This document shows positions 1-9,185 of a DNA stretch of 64,000 bases, one piece after another. Source of the DNA: an uncultured Lachnospira sp. Lineage in GTDB: Bacteria; Bacillota; Clostridia; Lachnospirales; Lachnospiraceae. The DNA is taken from contig CAMHLZ010000012.1 of NCBI GenBank assembly GCA_946186125.1, positions 1 to 64,000 of the forward strand. The letters are read 5' to 3'. The notes beneath the pieces were generated by a model, which saw only the letters and a list, made by a program, of their open reading frames with translations, did not search any database and was not told the DNA's origin. Made by a program: the position numbers and the translations under genes. Every line of letters starts with the position of its first letter. The stretch's first letter is position 1.

Positions 1-1
1 A

Positions 2-2338
2 AAATTAGTTGAAATCATGACCGAGCTTATATCAGTAATGAAAAAGATTACAACGAATCTGGAAGACAAGAAAAAGTTGCAAATTCAAGTCCAGTCGCTA
101 CAGGAAAAACTAAGGAAAGAGATTGGAAATTTATTTCCTAAAAAAGAATGGGAGTTATTGCAAGGAAAAAATGTTTTTAAAAAAAATGGTCCATTGAGTA
201 AAATTTGTATATCAGAAGAGGAATATAAAAGCATACAATGTTATGATGGGTTTATGACATTTTTTAAAAAATATAATGAAACAAGAGCAAATATATATAG
301 TACAGAAGAAAAAAGTACGGCAATTGCTTTTCGAATTGTGAATGATAATCTTCCAAAGTATGTGAGAAATAGTGATAATTTTCAGCAGATTTGTAAAGAA
401 ATTCCAGAAGTTGTAGAACAAGTAAAGAAAACGTATAATAATTTGACAAGTTATTTTGAAATTGATTGTTATCCAAGCCATTGGGGACAGAAGGGAATTG
501 AAAAATACAATTCTGTAATTGGTGAAATGAATAACCAACTAAACCTTGCGATACAAAAAAGAAAAGAATCAAAATTTAGAAAATATAAGATGCAGGTGTT
601 GTATCAACAAATTCTTAGTGATAGAGAAGAACAGTCTTTTGTGTATCAACAGGATCAGGAGGTTTTTCATGCAATAGATGAACTTTCAGAAGTTGTTGAA
701 AGTAGTGAGTTAAACGAGGCAATTAAATTGTTGAACTCTCATAACATTAACGAAACTGAAATATTTATTCCATATGCAAAATTAGCTGAAGTATCTGTGA
801 AAATGAAAATGGGGTGGAATGGATTAGAGCAGGCATTTATAAATGATTTGCAACAACAGTATCCAAAGAAAGACTATGAAAAATTGGTAGAACAATTAAA
901 AAAAGAGAAAAAAGTTTTTTCATTGCAAGAAATAAAAGAGACTGTTATGACTATTAAACATGAAGAAGATTGGCAGTTTGTCAGTTTATTAGATTGTATT
1001 GAAAGTTATCAAAAACAATTGAAAGAAACAAAAGATGCATATATAGAATATGCAAAAACATACGCAGATTCAAGCAGTTCATCCTTACAAGGAAATGATG
1101 TAGCACCGATAAAAGCATTCTTAGATAGTTGTCTGCAATTGGTACAATGGTGTAAACTGTTTGAATATTCTGATTTGTATGGTAATAGAGATAAAGTTTT
1201 TTATGGAGGAGCAGACACAATCTTACTTATATTCGAGTCACTAAATTCTGTATATAATAAAACGAGAAACTATGTGACTATGCGACCGGGACAAGCTAGA
1301 AAGATGCATTTAATGTTTGATTATCCGGAATTTGGTGGTGGTTTTAGCAATAGTAAAGTGGACTCTTATGGTACAATTTTGCTTCGTGATGAAAAAAATT
1401 ATTATTTAGCAGTTATAAAAAAAGGGATAAAATTATCATTGGAAGATATTACAAATGAAAATGATTGTTATGAACGTTTAAGTTATAGGTTGTTTCCTGA
1501 TGTAAAAAAAATGATACCGAAATGTTCTATTAGCATGAAAGAAGTTAACTCTCATTTTGAGAAATCAAATGATAATTATAAGATTATGAACGAAAAATAT
1601 GCAAAAGAATTACTTGTGGAAAAAGAAGATTATGAACTTTACTTTGTAAATCTTTATGATGATAAGAAGAAGTTTCAAAAAGATTATTTGAAAAAAACCG
1701 GAGACGAAAAAGGGTATAGAAAAGCATTAGAACGCTGGATTCGTTTTTGTATTCGATTTTTACAAGCCTATAAAAGCACAAAGGATTATGATCTTAGTGA
1801 ACTGGAGCCAATTTCTAAGTTTCGTTCCTTAGATGAATTTTACGATAAATTGAATACTTTATTATACAAAATAGAGTGGAAAAATATATCAAGAAAACAA
1901 ATTAAGCAGGAGTCATCTGGTCAGTTGTATTTATTTGAATTATATAACAAAGATTTTTCAGAACATGCAAAAGGTAAGAAAAATCTATTTACATTGTATT
2001 GGGAACAAATTTTTAGGGTGGAAAATTTAAAGAATCCTGTAATTAAATTATCTGGTGGTGCGGAGATGTTCTATCGTAAGGGTGCCATTCAAAAGCCATA
2101 TGTACATAAAAAAGGTTCCATGTTGGTGGATAAAACTTTTATTGATAAGAACGGAGTAAGAAAAACACTTCCAGATAATGTTTATAAAGAGTGGTCAGAT
2201 TTTATGAATAAAAAGATAAAATCTGTCAGCCAGGAGGCAAGTAAATATAAAGATTTTGTCAATTGTCATGAAGCGAAATATGATGTTACAAAAGATATAC
2301 AACAGCTCAATTTGAATTTCATGTTCCTATTACTTTGA
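2..2338 (+). pseudogene. cas12a: Cas12a (Cpf1), N-terminal fragment; 5' end outside window
   Basis: This is the recognition lobe and WED region of the type V-A CRISPR effector nuclease. The frame is open to the first base (K-L-V-E-I before the first ATG at 17), and the protein enters mid-REC1, so roughly the first 60-90 residues lie outside the window. Recognisable Cas12a segments include FRIVNDNLPKY, QLYLFELYNKDFS and the late WED stretch HKKGSMLVDKTF. The frame is lost after KYDVTKD and ends in the non-homologous tail IQQLNLNFMFLLL. The expected continuation (RYTTAQFEFHVPITLNY) is read in the -1 frame from base 2293. A normal Cas12a has about 1200-1300 residues, and the two pieces plus the missing start add up to that. 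As it stands this piece has no RuvC nuclease and no downstream WED processing residues. An assembly error is possible but a 7-base loss is an unusual one. Confidence 0.93.
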
Positions 2339-3612
2339 ATTATTCAGCATTAGGAAAAGGACAAATAAATGATGGTGTATTAGATTGTCTATCTCAGAAA
2401 GAAAAATACAATGTAATTGGAATTGATCGTGGTGAAAGGAATTTGCTTGCATACTGTGTGGTAAATCAAGATGGTCATATTTTAGAACAAGGAACATTTA
2501 ATACAATTGTAGGTGGAAATAATCAAGAAGTAGATTATAAACAGAAGTTACAGGAAAAAGAAGTTAATCGACAAGAAGCCAGAAAAGAATGGAAAAACAT
2601 CGGAAAAATTAAAGAATTAAAGAGTGGTTATTTATCTCAAGTTATCTATCAATTAACTCAAATGATGGTAAAATATGATGCTATTGTCGTTATGGAAGAT
2701 TTAAATGTTGGATTCAAACGTGGTCGATTTAAAGTTGAACGACAGGTTTATCAAAAATTCGAAAAAGCACTTATTGATAAATTAAATTATTTAGTAACCA
2801 CAAAAGATGAAAATCAACATGGTATAGCAGGTAGCGTTAGTAATGCATATCAATTGACTGAAAAATTCAAATCATTTAAAGATATGGGAAAACAAAATGG
2901 AGTGTTATTTTACGTGCCTGCAGGTTATACCTCGAAAATTGATCCAACTACCGGATTTGTAGATGTTTTGAATCGAACAGGATTAACAAATACTACTGCA
3001 AGAAAAGAGTTCTTTGCAGCCTTTGATGATATTTTCTATTCTAAAGAAGATGAAATGTTCGCATTTTCTTTTGATTATAGTAGGTTTAAAGTGTTTCAGG
3101 AAATGCATAGAAAAAAATGGACAGTTTACACGAATGGTATTAAATACATATATTCATCTAAGCAAAGAAAAGAAATTTTAATAGATGTTACAAGAATGAT
3201 GAAGGAAGTATTAGAAAAGGCTGGTATAACAAACTACGATAATCTATATCGTCAAATATTGAATATTGAAGCAGATAAAACGCATGCTGAATTTTGGAAA
3301 TCGTTACAATATGTATTTGAAAGAACCATGCAATTAAGAAGTAGTCAAACTGATAATGGAGAGTCAAATTTGGAAGACAAGATAATATCACCGGTTAAAA
3401 ATGTTGATGGAGTGTTTTATGAGTCAAATGGAGATTATCATGATCTTACAAATCCGGCAGATGCTGATACAAACGGAGCCTTTCATATTGCAAAAAAAGG
3501 ATTGCTTCTTGTTGAAAATGTAAAGAAGACAGGTAGAGGAGCAAATGGAAAATGGCATCCTAAAACGAAAAACATTTCTAATAAGGATTGGTTTGCATTT
3601 GTTCAAAAATAA
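2335..3612 (+). pseudogene. cas12a: Cas12a, C-terminal RuvC/Nuc fragment (out of frame)
   Basis: This is the nuclease lobe of the same cas12a. All three RuvC motifs are intact: IGIDRGERNL (Asp near residue 31), VVMEDLNVGFKRGRF (Glu near residue 121) and NPADADTNGAFHI (Asp near residue 378). The Nuc-domain stretch MQLRSSQ...ISPVKNVDGVFYES keeps the conserved Arg, and the end (NKDWFAFVQK) is the usual Cas12a C-terminus. Homologous sequence extends upstream in this frame to about 2293 (RYTTAQFEFHVPIT), ahead of the TTG that the ORF track calls a start. There is no Shine-Dalgarno sequence before that TTG, so separate translation is unlikely. The intact catalytic residues suggest that the break is recent. 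Confidence 0.93.
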
Positions 3613-3623
3613 GAGGTGATTTT

Positions 3624-4181
3624 TTGCAAGGTGAAATATTAATTACACAATTAAATGATTTCATTTTTTGTCCGGCATCTATCTATTTTCACAATTTATA
3701 CGGCAATACAGACAGAATGCTGTTTCAATCAAAAAAGCAAATTAATGGAACAGCTGCTCATGAAAAAGTAGATAATAATACTTATAGCAGTAAAAAATGT
3801 ATTCTGTCTGCAATTGATGTATATTGTGAAAAATATGGATTATCTGGGAAAATTGATTTATACAATGTTGACACTGGCGTATTAACAGAAAGAAAACGAA
3901 CTATTAAAACAATTTATGACGGATATATTTTTCAAGTATACGCACAGTATTTTGCATTGATAGAATTAGGATATCATGTAAAAAAAATAAATTTGTATAG
4001 TATGACTGACAATAAAAAATATAACATAAAACTACCGGGTGACGATGAAGAGATGTTAAACAAATTTGAACAAACCATTCAGGATATGAGGAGCTTTCGC
4101 TTAGAACAATTTGAGCAAAGTAATCCTTTGAAATGTAAGAATTGCATCTATGAACCTGCTTGCGATAGGGGGATAAAATAA
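3624..4181 (+). CDS. cas4: CRISPR-associated Cas4 exonuclease
   Basis: Cas4 is a RecB-like, iron-sulfur nuclease that trims prespacers and checks the PAM during spacer acquisition with Cas1-Cas2. I place the start at TTG 3624 because AAGAGGTGA lies just upstream and the family-typical ILITQLNDFIFCPASIYFHN follows, giving 185 residues. The ORF-track start at 3588 lies within cas12a and has no ribosome site. The four iron-sulfur Cys are visible: one in FIFCPAS near the N-terminus and three in the C-terminal CKNCIYEPAC. The nuclease core shows HEKVD, GKIDLY and TERKR followed by the Q-x3-Y type motif in FQVYAQY. It abuts cas1 with no gap, as expected for a type V-A adaptation operon. Confidence 0.95.
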   Translation: MQGEILITQLNDFIFCPASIYFHNLYGNTDRMLFQSKKQINGTAAHEKVDNNTYSSKKCILSAIDVYCEKYGLSGKIDLYNVDTGVLTERKRTIKTIYDGYIFQVYAQYFALIELGYHVKKINLYSMTDNKKYNIKLPGDDEEMLNKFEQTIQDMRSFRLEQFEQSNPLKCKNCIYEPACDRGIK

Positions 4182-5156
4182 ATGTTAGAAAGAACAGATT
4201 TTAATAAAAAACAATTAGTCTTCTTATTTACACTACAAGGTGAAAAGTTAGCATTTAAAAATGATAATCTGGTAGTGTTGGATAGTGAAGGTAAAATAAA
4301 ATATCAGACAACCTGTTATCAGATTTTTATGATTTTTGTGGTGGGCGATTTATCAATTACAACAGGATTAATTCGAAGAGCGAGTAAGTTTCAGTTTACG
4401 ATTTGTTTATTTACTGCATCTTTTAAATTGTATTCTATAATTGGTAATCGTATGGAGGGAAATACATTATTACATCGCAAACAGTATGCATATGAAGGTG
4501 ATGAAATAGCACAGTTTATTGTTTATAATAAAATCCGAAATCAACGTGAAACTCTTAACAAGATTCGAAAGAAAAGTAAGTTTTGTAAGGAAACAATAAA
4601 CATTTTGGATAGCTATTTGAAACAATTGAATGAAAATCAGTTACCAGCCGACTCTTTATTGGGAGTGGAAGGATCGGCTTCCAGAGTTTACTTTCCGGAG
4701 GTGTTTAGCAATGTTATGTGGAAAGGAAGAAAACCGAGAGTAAAAGCTGATTATGTTAATACGATTTTAGATATTGGTTATACATTACTTTTCAATTTTG
4801 TAGACTCTCTTCTACAGGTATTTGGATTTGATGTATACTGTGGCGTGTATCATAAAGAGTTTTATATGCGAAAATCTTTGGTTTGCGACATTATGGAACC
4901 TTTAAGACCAATTATTGATTGGAGAGTACGAACTGCAATTAATTTAGAACAGTTTCAAAAAGAAGATTTTCAAATTATTCAAAACCAGTATTGCTTGAAT
5001 TATAAAAGCTCAGCTAAATATGTTACGGTTTTATTGGAAGAGATTTTACAACATAAAAATGAGATATTCATTTATGTGCGTGATTATTATAGGAATTTTA
5101 TGAAAGGAAGAGAAATTGAAAAATACAGATGTTTTGAATTGGGGGTGAAAGAGTGA
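4182..5156 (+). CDS. cas1: CRISPR-associated Cas1 integrase
   Basis: Cas1 forms the integrase complex with Cas2 and inserts new spacers at the leader end of the array. The 324-residue length is normal. Metal-binding residues are visible as Glu in GVEGSASRVYF, His in CGVYHKEFYM and the acidic residue in CDIMEPLRPIIDW. The ATG directly follows the cas4 stop codon, and the end overlaps cas2 by four bases, so the three adaptation genes are probably translationally coupled. No truncation or frameshift is seen, unlike cas12a upstream. The sequence is closest in character to type V-A Cas1. Confidence 0.96.
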   Translation: MLERTDFNKKQLVFLFTLQGEKLAFKNDNLVVLDSEGKIKYQTTCYQIFMIFVVGDLSITTGLIRRASKFQFTICLFTASFKLYSIIGNRMEGNTLLHRKQYAYEGDEIAQFIVYNKIRNQRETLNKIRKKSKFCKETINILDSYLKQLNENQLPADSLLGVEGSASRVYFPEVFSNVMWKGRKPRVKADYVNTILDIGYTLLFNFVDSLLQVFGFDVYCGVYHKEFYMRKSLVCDIMEPLRPIIDWRVRTAINLEQFQKEDFQIIQNQYCLNYKSSAKYVTVLLEEILQHKNEIFIYVRDYYRNFMKGREIEKYRCFELGVKE

Positions 5157-5428
5157 TTATTATCAGTTATGATATTTCCGATGATAAACTTAGAACCAAG
5201 TTTTCTAAGTATTTAACACGATTTGGACATAGAATACAATATTCTGTATACGAAATTGATAATAGCGAACGAGTGTTGGAAAATATTAAGACAGATATAA
5301 CAAATAGGTTTGAAAAAAGGTTTACTCAGTCGGATAGTGTTTATATTTTTCAATTATCAGCAGCATGCAAGACAATACGGTATGGATATGCAAAAAATGA
5401 AGAAAAAGATTTTGTTGTTTTGAGTTAA
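5153..5428 (+). CDS. cas2: CRISPR-associated Cas2
   Basis: Cas2 is the small ferredoxin-fold structural partner of Cas1 in spacer integration. It starts with GTG inside the cas1 stop (GTGA overlap) and begins MIIISYDISDDKLRTKFSKYL, with the conserved Asp on the first strand. The 91-residue length is typical. It is the last cas gene before the leader and array. Confidence 0.95.
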   Translation: MIIISYDISDDKLRTKFSKYLTRFGHRIQYSVYEIDNSERVLENIKTDITNRFEKRFTQSDSVYIFQLSAACKTIRYGYAKNEEKDFVVLS

Positions 5429-5558
5429 AAATTGCAAACCTTAGTCTTAATATGGTATAATCAATTTAATATAGTCTGGATAACATAGAAAATTGGATGG
5501 TTTTAACAAAAAAAGTAATTATTATTAGTTGAAAATAGTTGAGTATGACCTGTTAAGG
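5429..5558 (+). other. CRISPR leader
   Basis: This is the 130-base AT-rich non-coding stretch between the cas2 stop and the first repeat. Its position next to cas2, and the degenerate repeat at the opposite end of the array, mark it as the leader where new spacers are inserted. Apart from the promoter-like elements no ORF is seen. Confidence 0.75.
5432..5461 (+). promoter_or_regulatory. Putative CRISPR leader promoter
   Basis: TTGCAA at 5432 and TATAAT at 5456 are separated by 18 bases, a good sigma-A type promoter pointing into the array. It lies in the AT-rich leader (5429-5558) between cas2 and repeat 1 and would transcribe the pre-crRNA in the strand on which Cas12a crRNAs read handle then spacer. 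Confidence 0.6.
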
Positions 5559-7482
5559 GTTTGAAAGGCTATATAATTTCTACTTTGTGTAGATTCCATG
5601 GTCCTTGACATGCCGACCAAAGTTTGAAAGGCTATATAATTTCTACTTTGTGTAGATAATCACCACCTAGACCTAGTTTAATTAAAGTTTGAAAGGCTAT
5701 ATAATTTCTACTTTGTGTAGATTGATGTGTCTTTCAATAGATAAATCAGAGTTTGAAAGGCTATATAATTTCTACTTTGTGTAGATACTGACAGGAATCC
5801 ACTTCTGTGTAGGGTTTGAAAGGCTATATAATTTCTACTTTGTGTAGATATTTCTATCTCCTTTCCAACATCATTTGTTTGAAAGGCTATATAATTTCTA
5901 CTTTGTGTAGATAGGCAGACTTTTTGCGGACTTCTTGCGTTTGAAAGGCTATATAATTTCTACTTTGTGTAGATGCTACAGTTGCGTTATTTGTGCGTAA
6001 TTCAGTTTGAAAGGCTATATAATTTCTACTTTGTGTAGATAATAGTAACTCTAATCTGATTTGAACGTTTGAAAGGCTATATAATTTCTACTTTGTGTAG
6101 ATCAGAAGATGGTTGGTTTAGAGCGTCACAGTTTGAAAGGCTATATAATTTCTACTTTGTGTAGATAGTAATACGCCTACAATTCCAACCGTGTTTGAAA
6201 GGCTATATAATTTCTACTTTGTGTAGATGTCATCCCAAAAATTCCAAAAATTCCGTTTGAAAGGCTATATAATTTCTACTTTGTGTAGATGAAACATCAA
6301 CTTCTGTTTTAACAGGGTTTGAAAGGCTATATAATTTCTACTTTGTGTAGATCTATTGCAAGACATTACAATACCTTTAGTTTGAAAGGCTATATAATTT
6401 CTACTTTGTGTAGATTCATATTTTCTGTTTTTTTCCATGAATAGTTTGAAAGGCAATATAATTTCTACTTTGTGTAGATATTCATCTTGACAATCCTGAA
6501 AAGTATGTTTGAAAGGCTATATAATTTCTACTTTGTGTAGATACACTGAATTTGCGTACAACAGGGATAGTTTGAAAGGCTATATAATTTCTACTTTGTG
6601 TAGATCATGTAGTGGAACTACTAACGGATTCGTTTGAAAGGCTATATAATTTCTACTTTGTGTAGATTGCAATTGATACATTTGCGGACATGGTGTTTGA
6701 AAGGCTATATAATTTCTACTTTGTGTAGATATTATTGAGCCATTAACAGATATTAGAGTTTGAAAGGCTATATAATTTCTACTTTGTGTAGATTCCATTT
6801 TCGTAAGCTTCAACCGCTCGTTTGAAAGGCTATATAATTTCTACTTTGTGTAGATTACAGAGAGTTTATGTCGACTTATCCACGTTTGAAAGGCTATATA
6901 ATTTCTACTTTGTGTAGATAAGAAGTATTAGATATAACAAAAAAAGCGTTTGAAAAACTATAGAATTTCTACTTTGTGTAGATTATGGTACGACAGGAAT
7001 ATATATGCAGTTTGAAAAACTATAGAATTTCTACTTTGTGTAGATACGAGCTTGTAGGGGTATTTCTATGCCGTTTGAAAAACTATAGAATTTCTACTTT
7101 GTGTAGATAATTAATCATCTCCCTTCAATTTCAGTGTTTGAAAAACTATATAATTTCTACTTTGTGTAGATGTCCGTGTTATTGGGACTTTTAGTCCGTT
7201 TGAAAAACTATAGAATTTCTACTTTGTGTAGATTTTCAGTAATACTTTTTTATTTGGAAAGTTTGAAAAACTATAGAATTTCTACTTTGTGTAGATTAAT
7301 CAGGTCACATATAGCCTGGAATGTTTGAAAAACTATAGAATTTCTACTTTGTGTAGATTTTGTGAATTTGCCTAATCATATCAGGGTTTGAAAAACTATA
7401 GAATTTCTACTTTGTGTAGATACAGATGCGACGATATGAAAAATGCATTTGAAAGGCTATAGAATTTCTACTTTGTGTAGAT
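5559..7482 (+). CRISPR. Type V-A CRISPR array, 31 repeats and 30 spacers
   Basis: The 36-base direct repeat begins GTTTGAAAGG and ends AATTTCTACTTTGTGTAGAT, the canonical Cas12a crRNA handle with stem TCTAC/GTAGA. I located repeats at 5559, 5622, 5687, 5751, 5814, 5877, 5939, 6005, 6067, 6131, 6193, 6255, 6317, 6380, 6444, 6507, 6570, 6632, 6695, 6758, 6820, 6884, 6948, 7010, 7073, 7136, 7198, 7261, 7323, 7386 and 7447. Spacers are 25-30 bases, mostly 26-28. Repeats 1-22 carry GGCTATATAA (repeat 15 has GGCAATATAA). Repeats 23-30 carry AAACTATAGAA (repeat 26 has AAACTATATAA). The last repeat is a mosaic that starts with A and has GGCTATAGAA. All variable positions fall in the first 16 bases, outside the mature handle. 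Confidence 0.98.
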
Positions 7483-7548
7483 AGAGCCTTGTTAATGGGT
7501 TAAGGTGTAAAATAAACATTCAAACAAATTAAGGAGATGATACAATCA

Positions 7549-7719
7549 GTGAACGAAAACGAATTAGATTTACAATTAAAACAAAATGCTATTGAAAAGT
7601 ACGGTAATATTATACGTATAAAAAAATATGGTGCTGAAGAAATAGCATATCAAGAAAAAATAATTAAAGCTGAATTAAAAGCTTTGGATATTGATATGAA
7701 AGAATTGGAGGAATATTAA
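7549..7719 (+). CDS. Small hypothetical protein (about 56 aa) downstream of the array
   Basis: This is a short, charged, probably helical protein (NELDLQLKQNAIEKYGN, then many Lys/Glu). I prefer GTG 7549 because the strong AAGGAG at 7531-7536 touches the ATG at 7537 chosen by the ORF track, leaving that start no spacing. It ends one base before the next small ORF, which has its own GGAGG, so the two form a unit. I do not recognise the family. Similar tiny paired ORFs occur in mobile elements of Clostridia, but that is an impression from memory. Confidence 0.6.
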   Translation: MNENELDLQLKQNAIEKYGNIIRIKKYGAEEIAYQEKIIKAELKALDIDMKELEEY

Positions 7720-7720
7720 A

Positions 7721-7876
7721 ATGGAAGAAAGCGGAATGACTGATTTACAATTTAAAGCATATACAAGACTAATTATAAAACTTTTAGAAAACGCAAAGAG
7801 TCAACCAACAAAGGAAGCTACCGATGAAAGTTTAGATGAATTAATAGCTGATTTCAAAGATGATCTTAGTTTCTAA
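7721..7876 (+). CDS. Small hypothetical protein (51 aa)
   Basis: The ORF is too short for the supplied track. ATG 7721 is preceded by GGAGG at 7708-7712 with good spacing and encodes MEESGMTDLQFKAYTRLIIK, then an acidic tail ending in FKDDLSF. The composition suggests an amphipathic helix followed by an acidic region. It follows the previous small ORF by a single base, and the pair is likely co-translated. Function unknown. Confidence 0.55.
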   Translation: MEESGMTDLQFKAYTRLIIKLLENAKSQPTKEATDESLDELIADFKDDLSF

Positions 7877-7942
7877 ATAATTAAATTATGCTAACAAGCA
7901 GAGAATAGAGTAAACAGCAACGTAAAGTGTATCAATAAAAAG

Positions 7943-7991
7943 CCTGCTATCATTTAGTGATGTGTTGTATGTCGTTTTCGATGATAGCAGG
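7943..7991. repeat. Long-loop inverted repeat, 11-bp arms
   Basis: CCTGCTATCAT (7943-7953) and ATGATAGCAGG (7981-7991) are exact reverse complements around a 27-base loop. No run of T follows the arm, so it is not a classic terminator. It lies in the 199-base gap between the small ORF pair and the GNAT gene, which otherwise shows nothing recognisable. It could be a structured RNA, an attenuator or a remnant of an element end. Confidence 0.55.
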
Positions 7992-8075
7992 TAGACAAAT
8001 ATATATAATAATAAACGTCGAAAATACTTAGTTATATTGATTAAGGCATTACATGATAAAGGGTAAGAACAAAAA

Positions 8076-8678
8076 ATGAATAGAGAAATATATGCAACAG
8101 ATGGAGAATATACCTTATTGCCATTATCTGATGAAGATCGTGAAAATTACGCAGAGTTGTACAAACAGATAAATGGTGAACATACACTTTTTTTAAATCC
8201 TTATTGCAAAGATATGATGTGGAAACAGGTTCTTGAAGGAACAGAAAAAGTTTTTTCAATATTTAATTGTAATGGAGAATACTGTGGAAGTACGGAGATA
8301 CAGCGTCCGGAATCAGATATCCCGGAAATAGGTATAGATCTTCTTGAAAATATGAGAAATAAAGGAATAGCAACCAGAGTTGTTGTTATGTTAGCAAAAA
8401 GGGCTTATCAAGATAAACCAGTAGAATACTATCTGATAAGAATATCATCTAAAAACAAACACAGCAAACACGTTTTTGAGAAATTAGGTGCAATTCCTAT
8501 AGGAACTACCGAAAGTAGATTTAATACTTTAATGAATAGTTTAAGAAATATCATAGAAAATACGGACGTATGTAATGATGTTAAGGAAAGATTTGAAAAA
8601 TATTTTGGCGAATGTACCGATACTGATGAGGAAGAGATAGTATACGAATATAAATTAATTCCAAAAATATTTATATAA
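8076..8678 (+). CDS. GNAT-family N-acetyltransferase
   Basis: This is probably an acetyl-CoA dependent acetyltransferase with a small-molecule or protein substrate that the sequence does not reveal. The central part has the GNAT fold signature: a strand GEYCGSTEIQ, then EIGIDLLENMRNKGIATRVVVML, where R-N-K-G-I-A-T matches the acetyl-CoA pyrophosphate-binding motif A, followed by VFEKLGAIPIGT (motif B). The last 60 residues are acidic (CTDTDEEEIVYEY) and unusual for the family. The gene stands alone on the + strand, preceded by AAGGGTAAG at about 12 bases, in accessory DNA. Confidence 0.75.
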   Translation: MNREIYATDGEYTLLPLSDEDRENYAELYKQINGEHTLFLNPYCKDMMWKQVLEGTEKVFSIFNCNGEYCGSTEIQRPESDIPEIGIDLLENMRNKGIATRVVVMLAKRAYQDKPVEYYLIRISSKNKHSKHVFEKLGAIPIGTTESRFNTLMNSLRNIIENTDVCNDVKERFEKYFGECTDTDEEEIVYEYKLIPKIFI

Positions 8679-8767
8679 TCTTTAATTAGTGTTCAAACAA
8701 TATATATACAAGCCCAGCCTGACTTGAAAGAATTAAATACATTTTTTATTTCATCATATAAAACTAT

Positions 8768-9058
8768 TTAGATTTTTTTTGATAAAGATGTTAAAAAATC
8801 TGTTATATCTTCATCTGTATGATTATGATTTTTTAGCCAATTAATAGAGTTTGTTATTATTTCCGGCGGAATTTCATCAGGGTTATAATTGGCCTTTAAT
8901 TCTATAGCTTCTTTGATCCATCCACCCAAAGTTTTACCGTCTGCTTTAGCCCTTGCTTTTAAATATTCATGGTATTCTTTGGGAACATCTAAAGGAATAC
9001 GACTATAGTTATTCTTTTGCCACTTGATGCTAGCCTTTTTTTGAGCTTCAGTTGACAT
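8768..9058 (-). CDS. Ribbon-helix-helix (Arc/CopG-like) DNA-binding protein
   Basis: This 96-residue protein begins MSTEAQKKASIKWQKNNYSRIPLDVPKEYHEYLKARAKADGKTLGGWIKEAIEL. The beta strand (SRIPLDVP) followed by two helices is the RHH layout of antitoxins and plasmid or ICE repressors. The C-terminal part (NWLKNHNHTDEDITDFLTSLSKK) may bind a partner. The start is supported by AGGAGGTGACAAT directly upstream and by a good promoter on the same strand. No toxin ORF is adjacent on the same strand, so it may be a solitary or orphaned antitoxin. Confidence 0.75.
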   Translation of the reverse strand: MSTEAQKKASIKWQKNNYSRIPLDVPKEYHEYLKARAKADGKTLGGWIKEAIELKANYNPDEIPPEIITNSINWLKNHNHTDEDITDFLTSLSKKI

Positions 9059-9086
9059 ATTGTCACCTCCTAATTATCATTTTTTA

Positions 9087-9124
9087 ATTATAACAAATGT
9101 ATATTATAATATCAATGTACATTT
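9087..9124 (-). promoter_or_regulatory. Promoter with flanking inverted repeat for the RHH gene
   Basis: On the minus strand TTGATA (9110-9115) and TATAAT (9087-9092) are 17 bases apart, which is close to ideal. The spacer and -35 region are enclosed by AAATGTA (9095-9101) and TACATTT (9118-9124), an inverted repeat that could be the autoregulatory operator of the RHH protein. That use is inference. Confidence 0.55.
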
Positions 9125-9185
9125 TTAAGGATTTTTTATTAAAAATATATGTAATTAATTTATAATCAAATTTAAAAAAAATCAT

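Noticed and set aside
212-572. Minus-strand ORFs 212-538 and 264-572
   Set aside because: Shadow frames of cas12a with AT-driven Phe/Ile/Tyr composition and no ribosome binding site.
2280-2300. Programmed -1 ribosomal frameshift as an explanation for the split cas12a
   Set aside because: No canonical X-XXY-YYZ slippery heptamer is present in frame, no downstream pseudoknot is apparent, and a -1 shift would still skip about two conserved residues; a small deletion explains the sequence better.
3588-3623. Upstream start of cas4 at 3588
   Set aside because: It lies inside cas12a and gives a non-homologous leader MVCICSKIRGDF; the TTG at 3624 has the Shine-Dalgarno and the family N-terminus.
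6265-6813. Minus-strand ORFs 6265-6456 and 6580-6813
   Set aside because: They are translations of CRISPR repeats and spacers (repeated STQSRNYIAFQT) with no ribosome sites.
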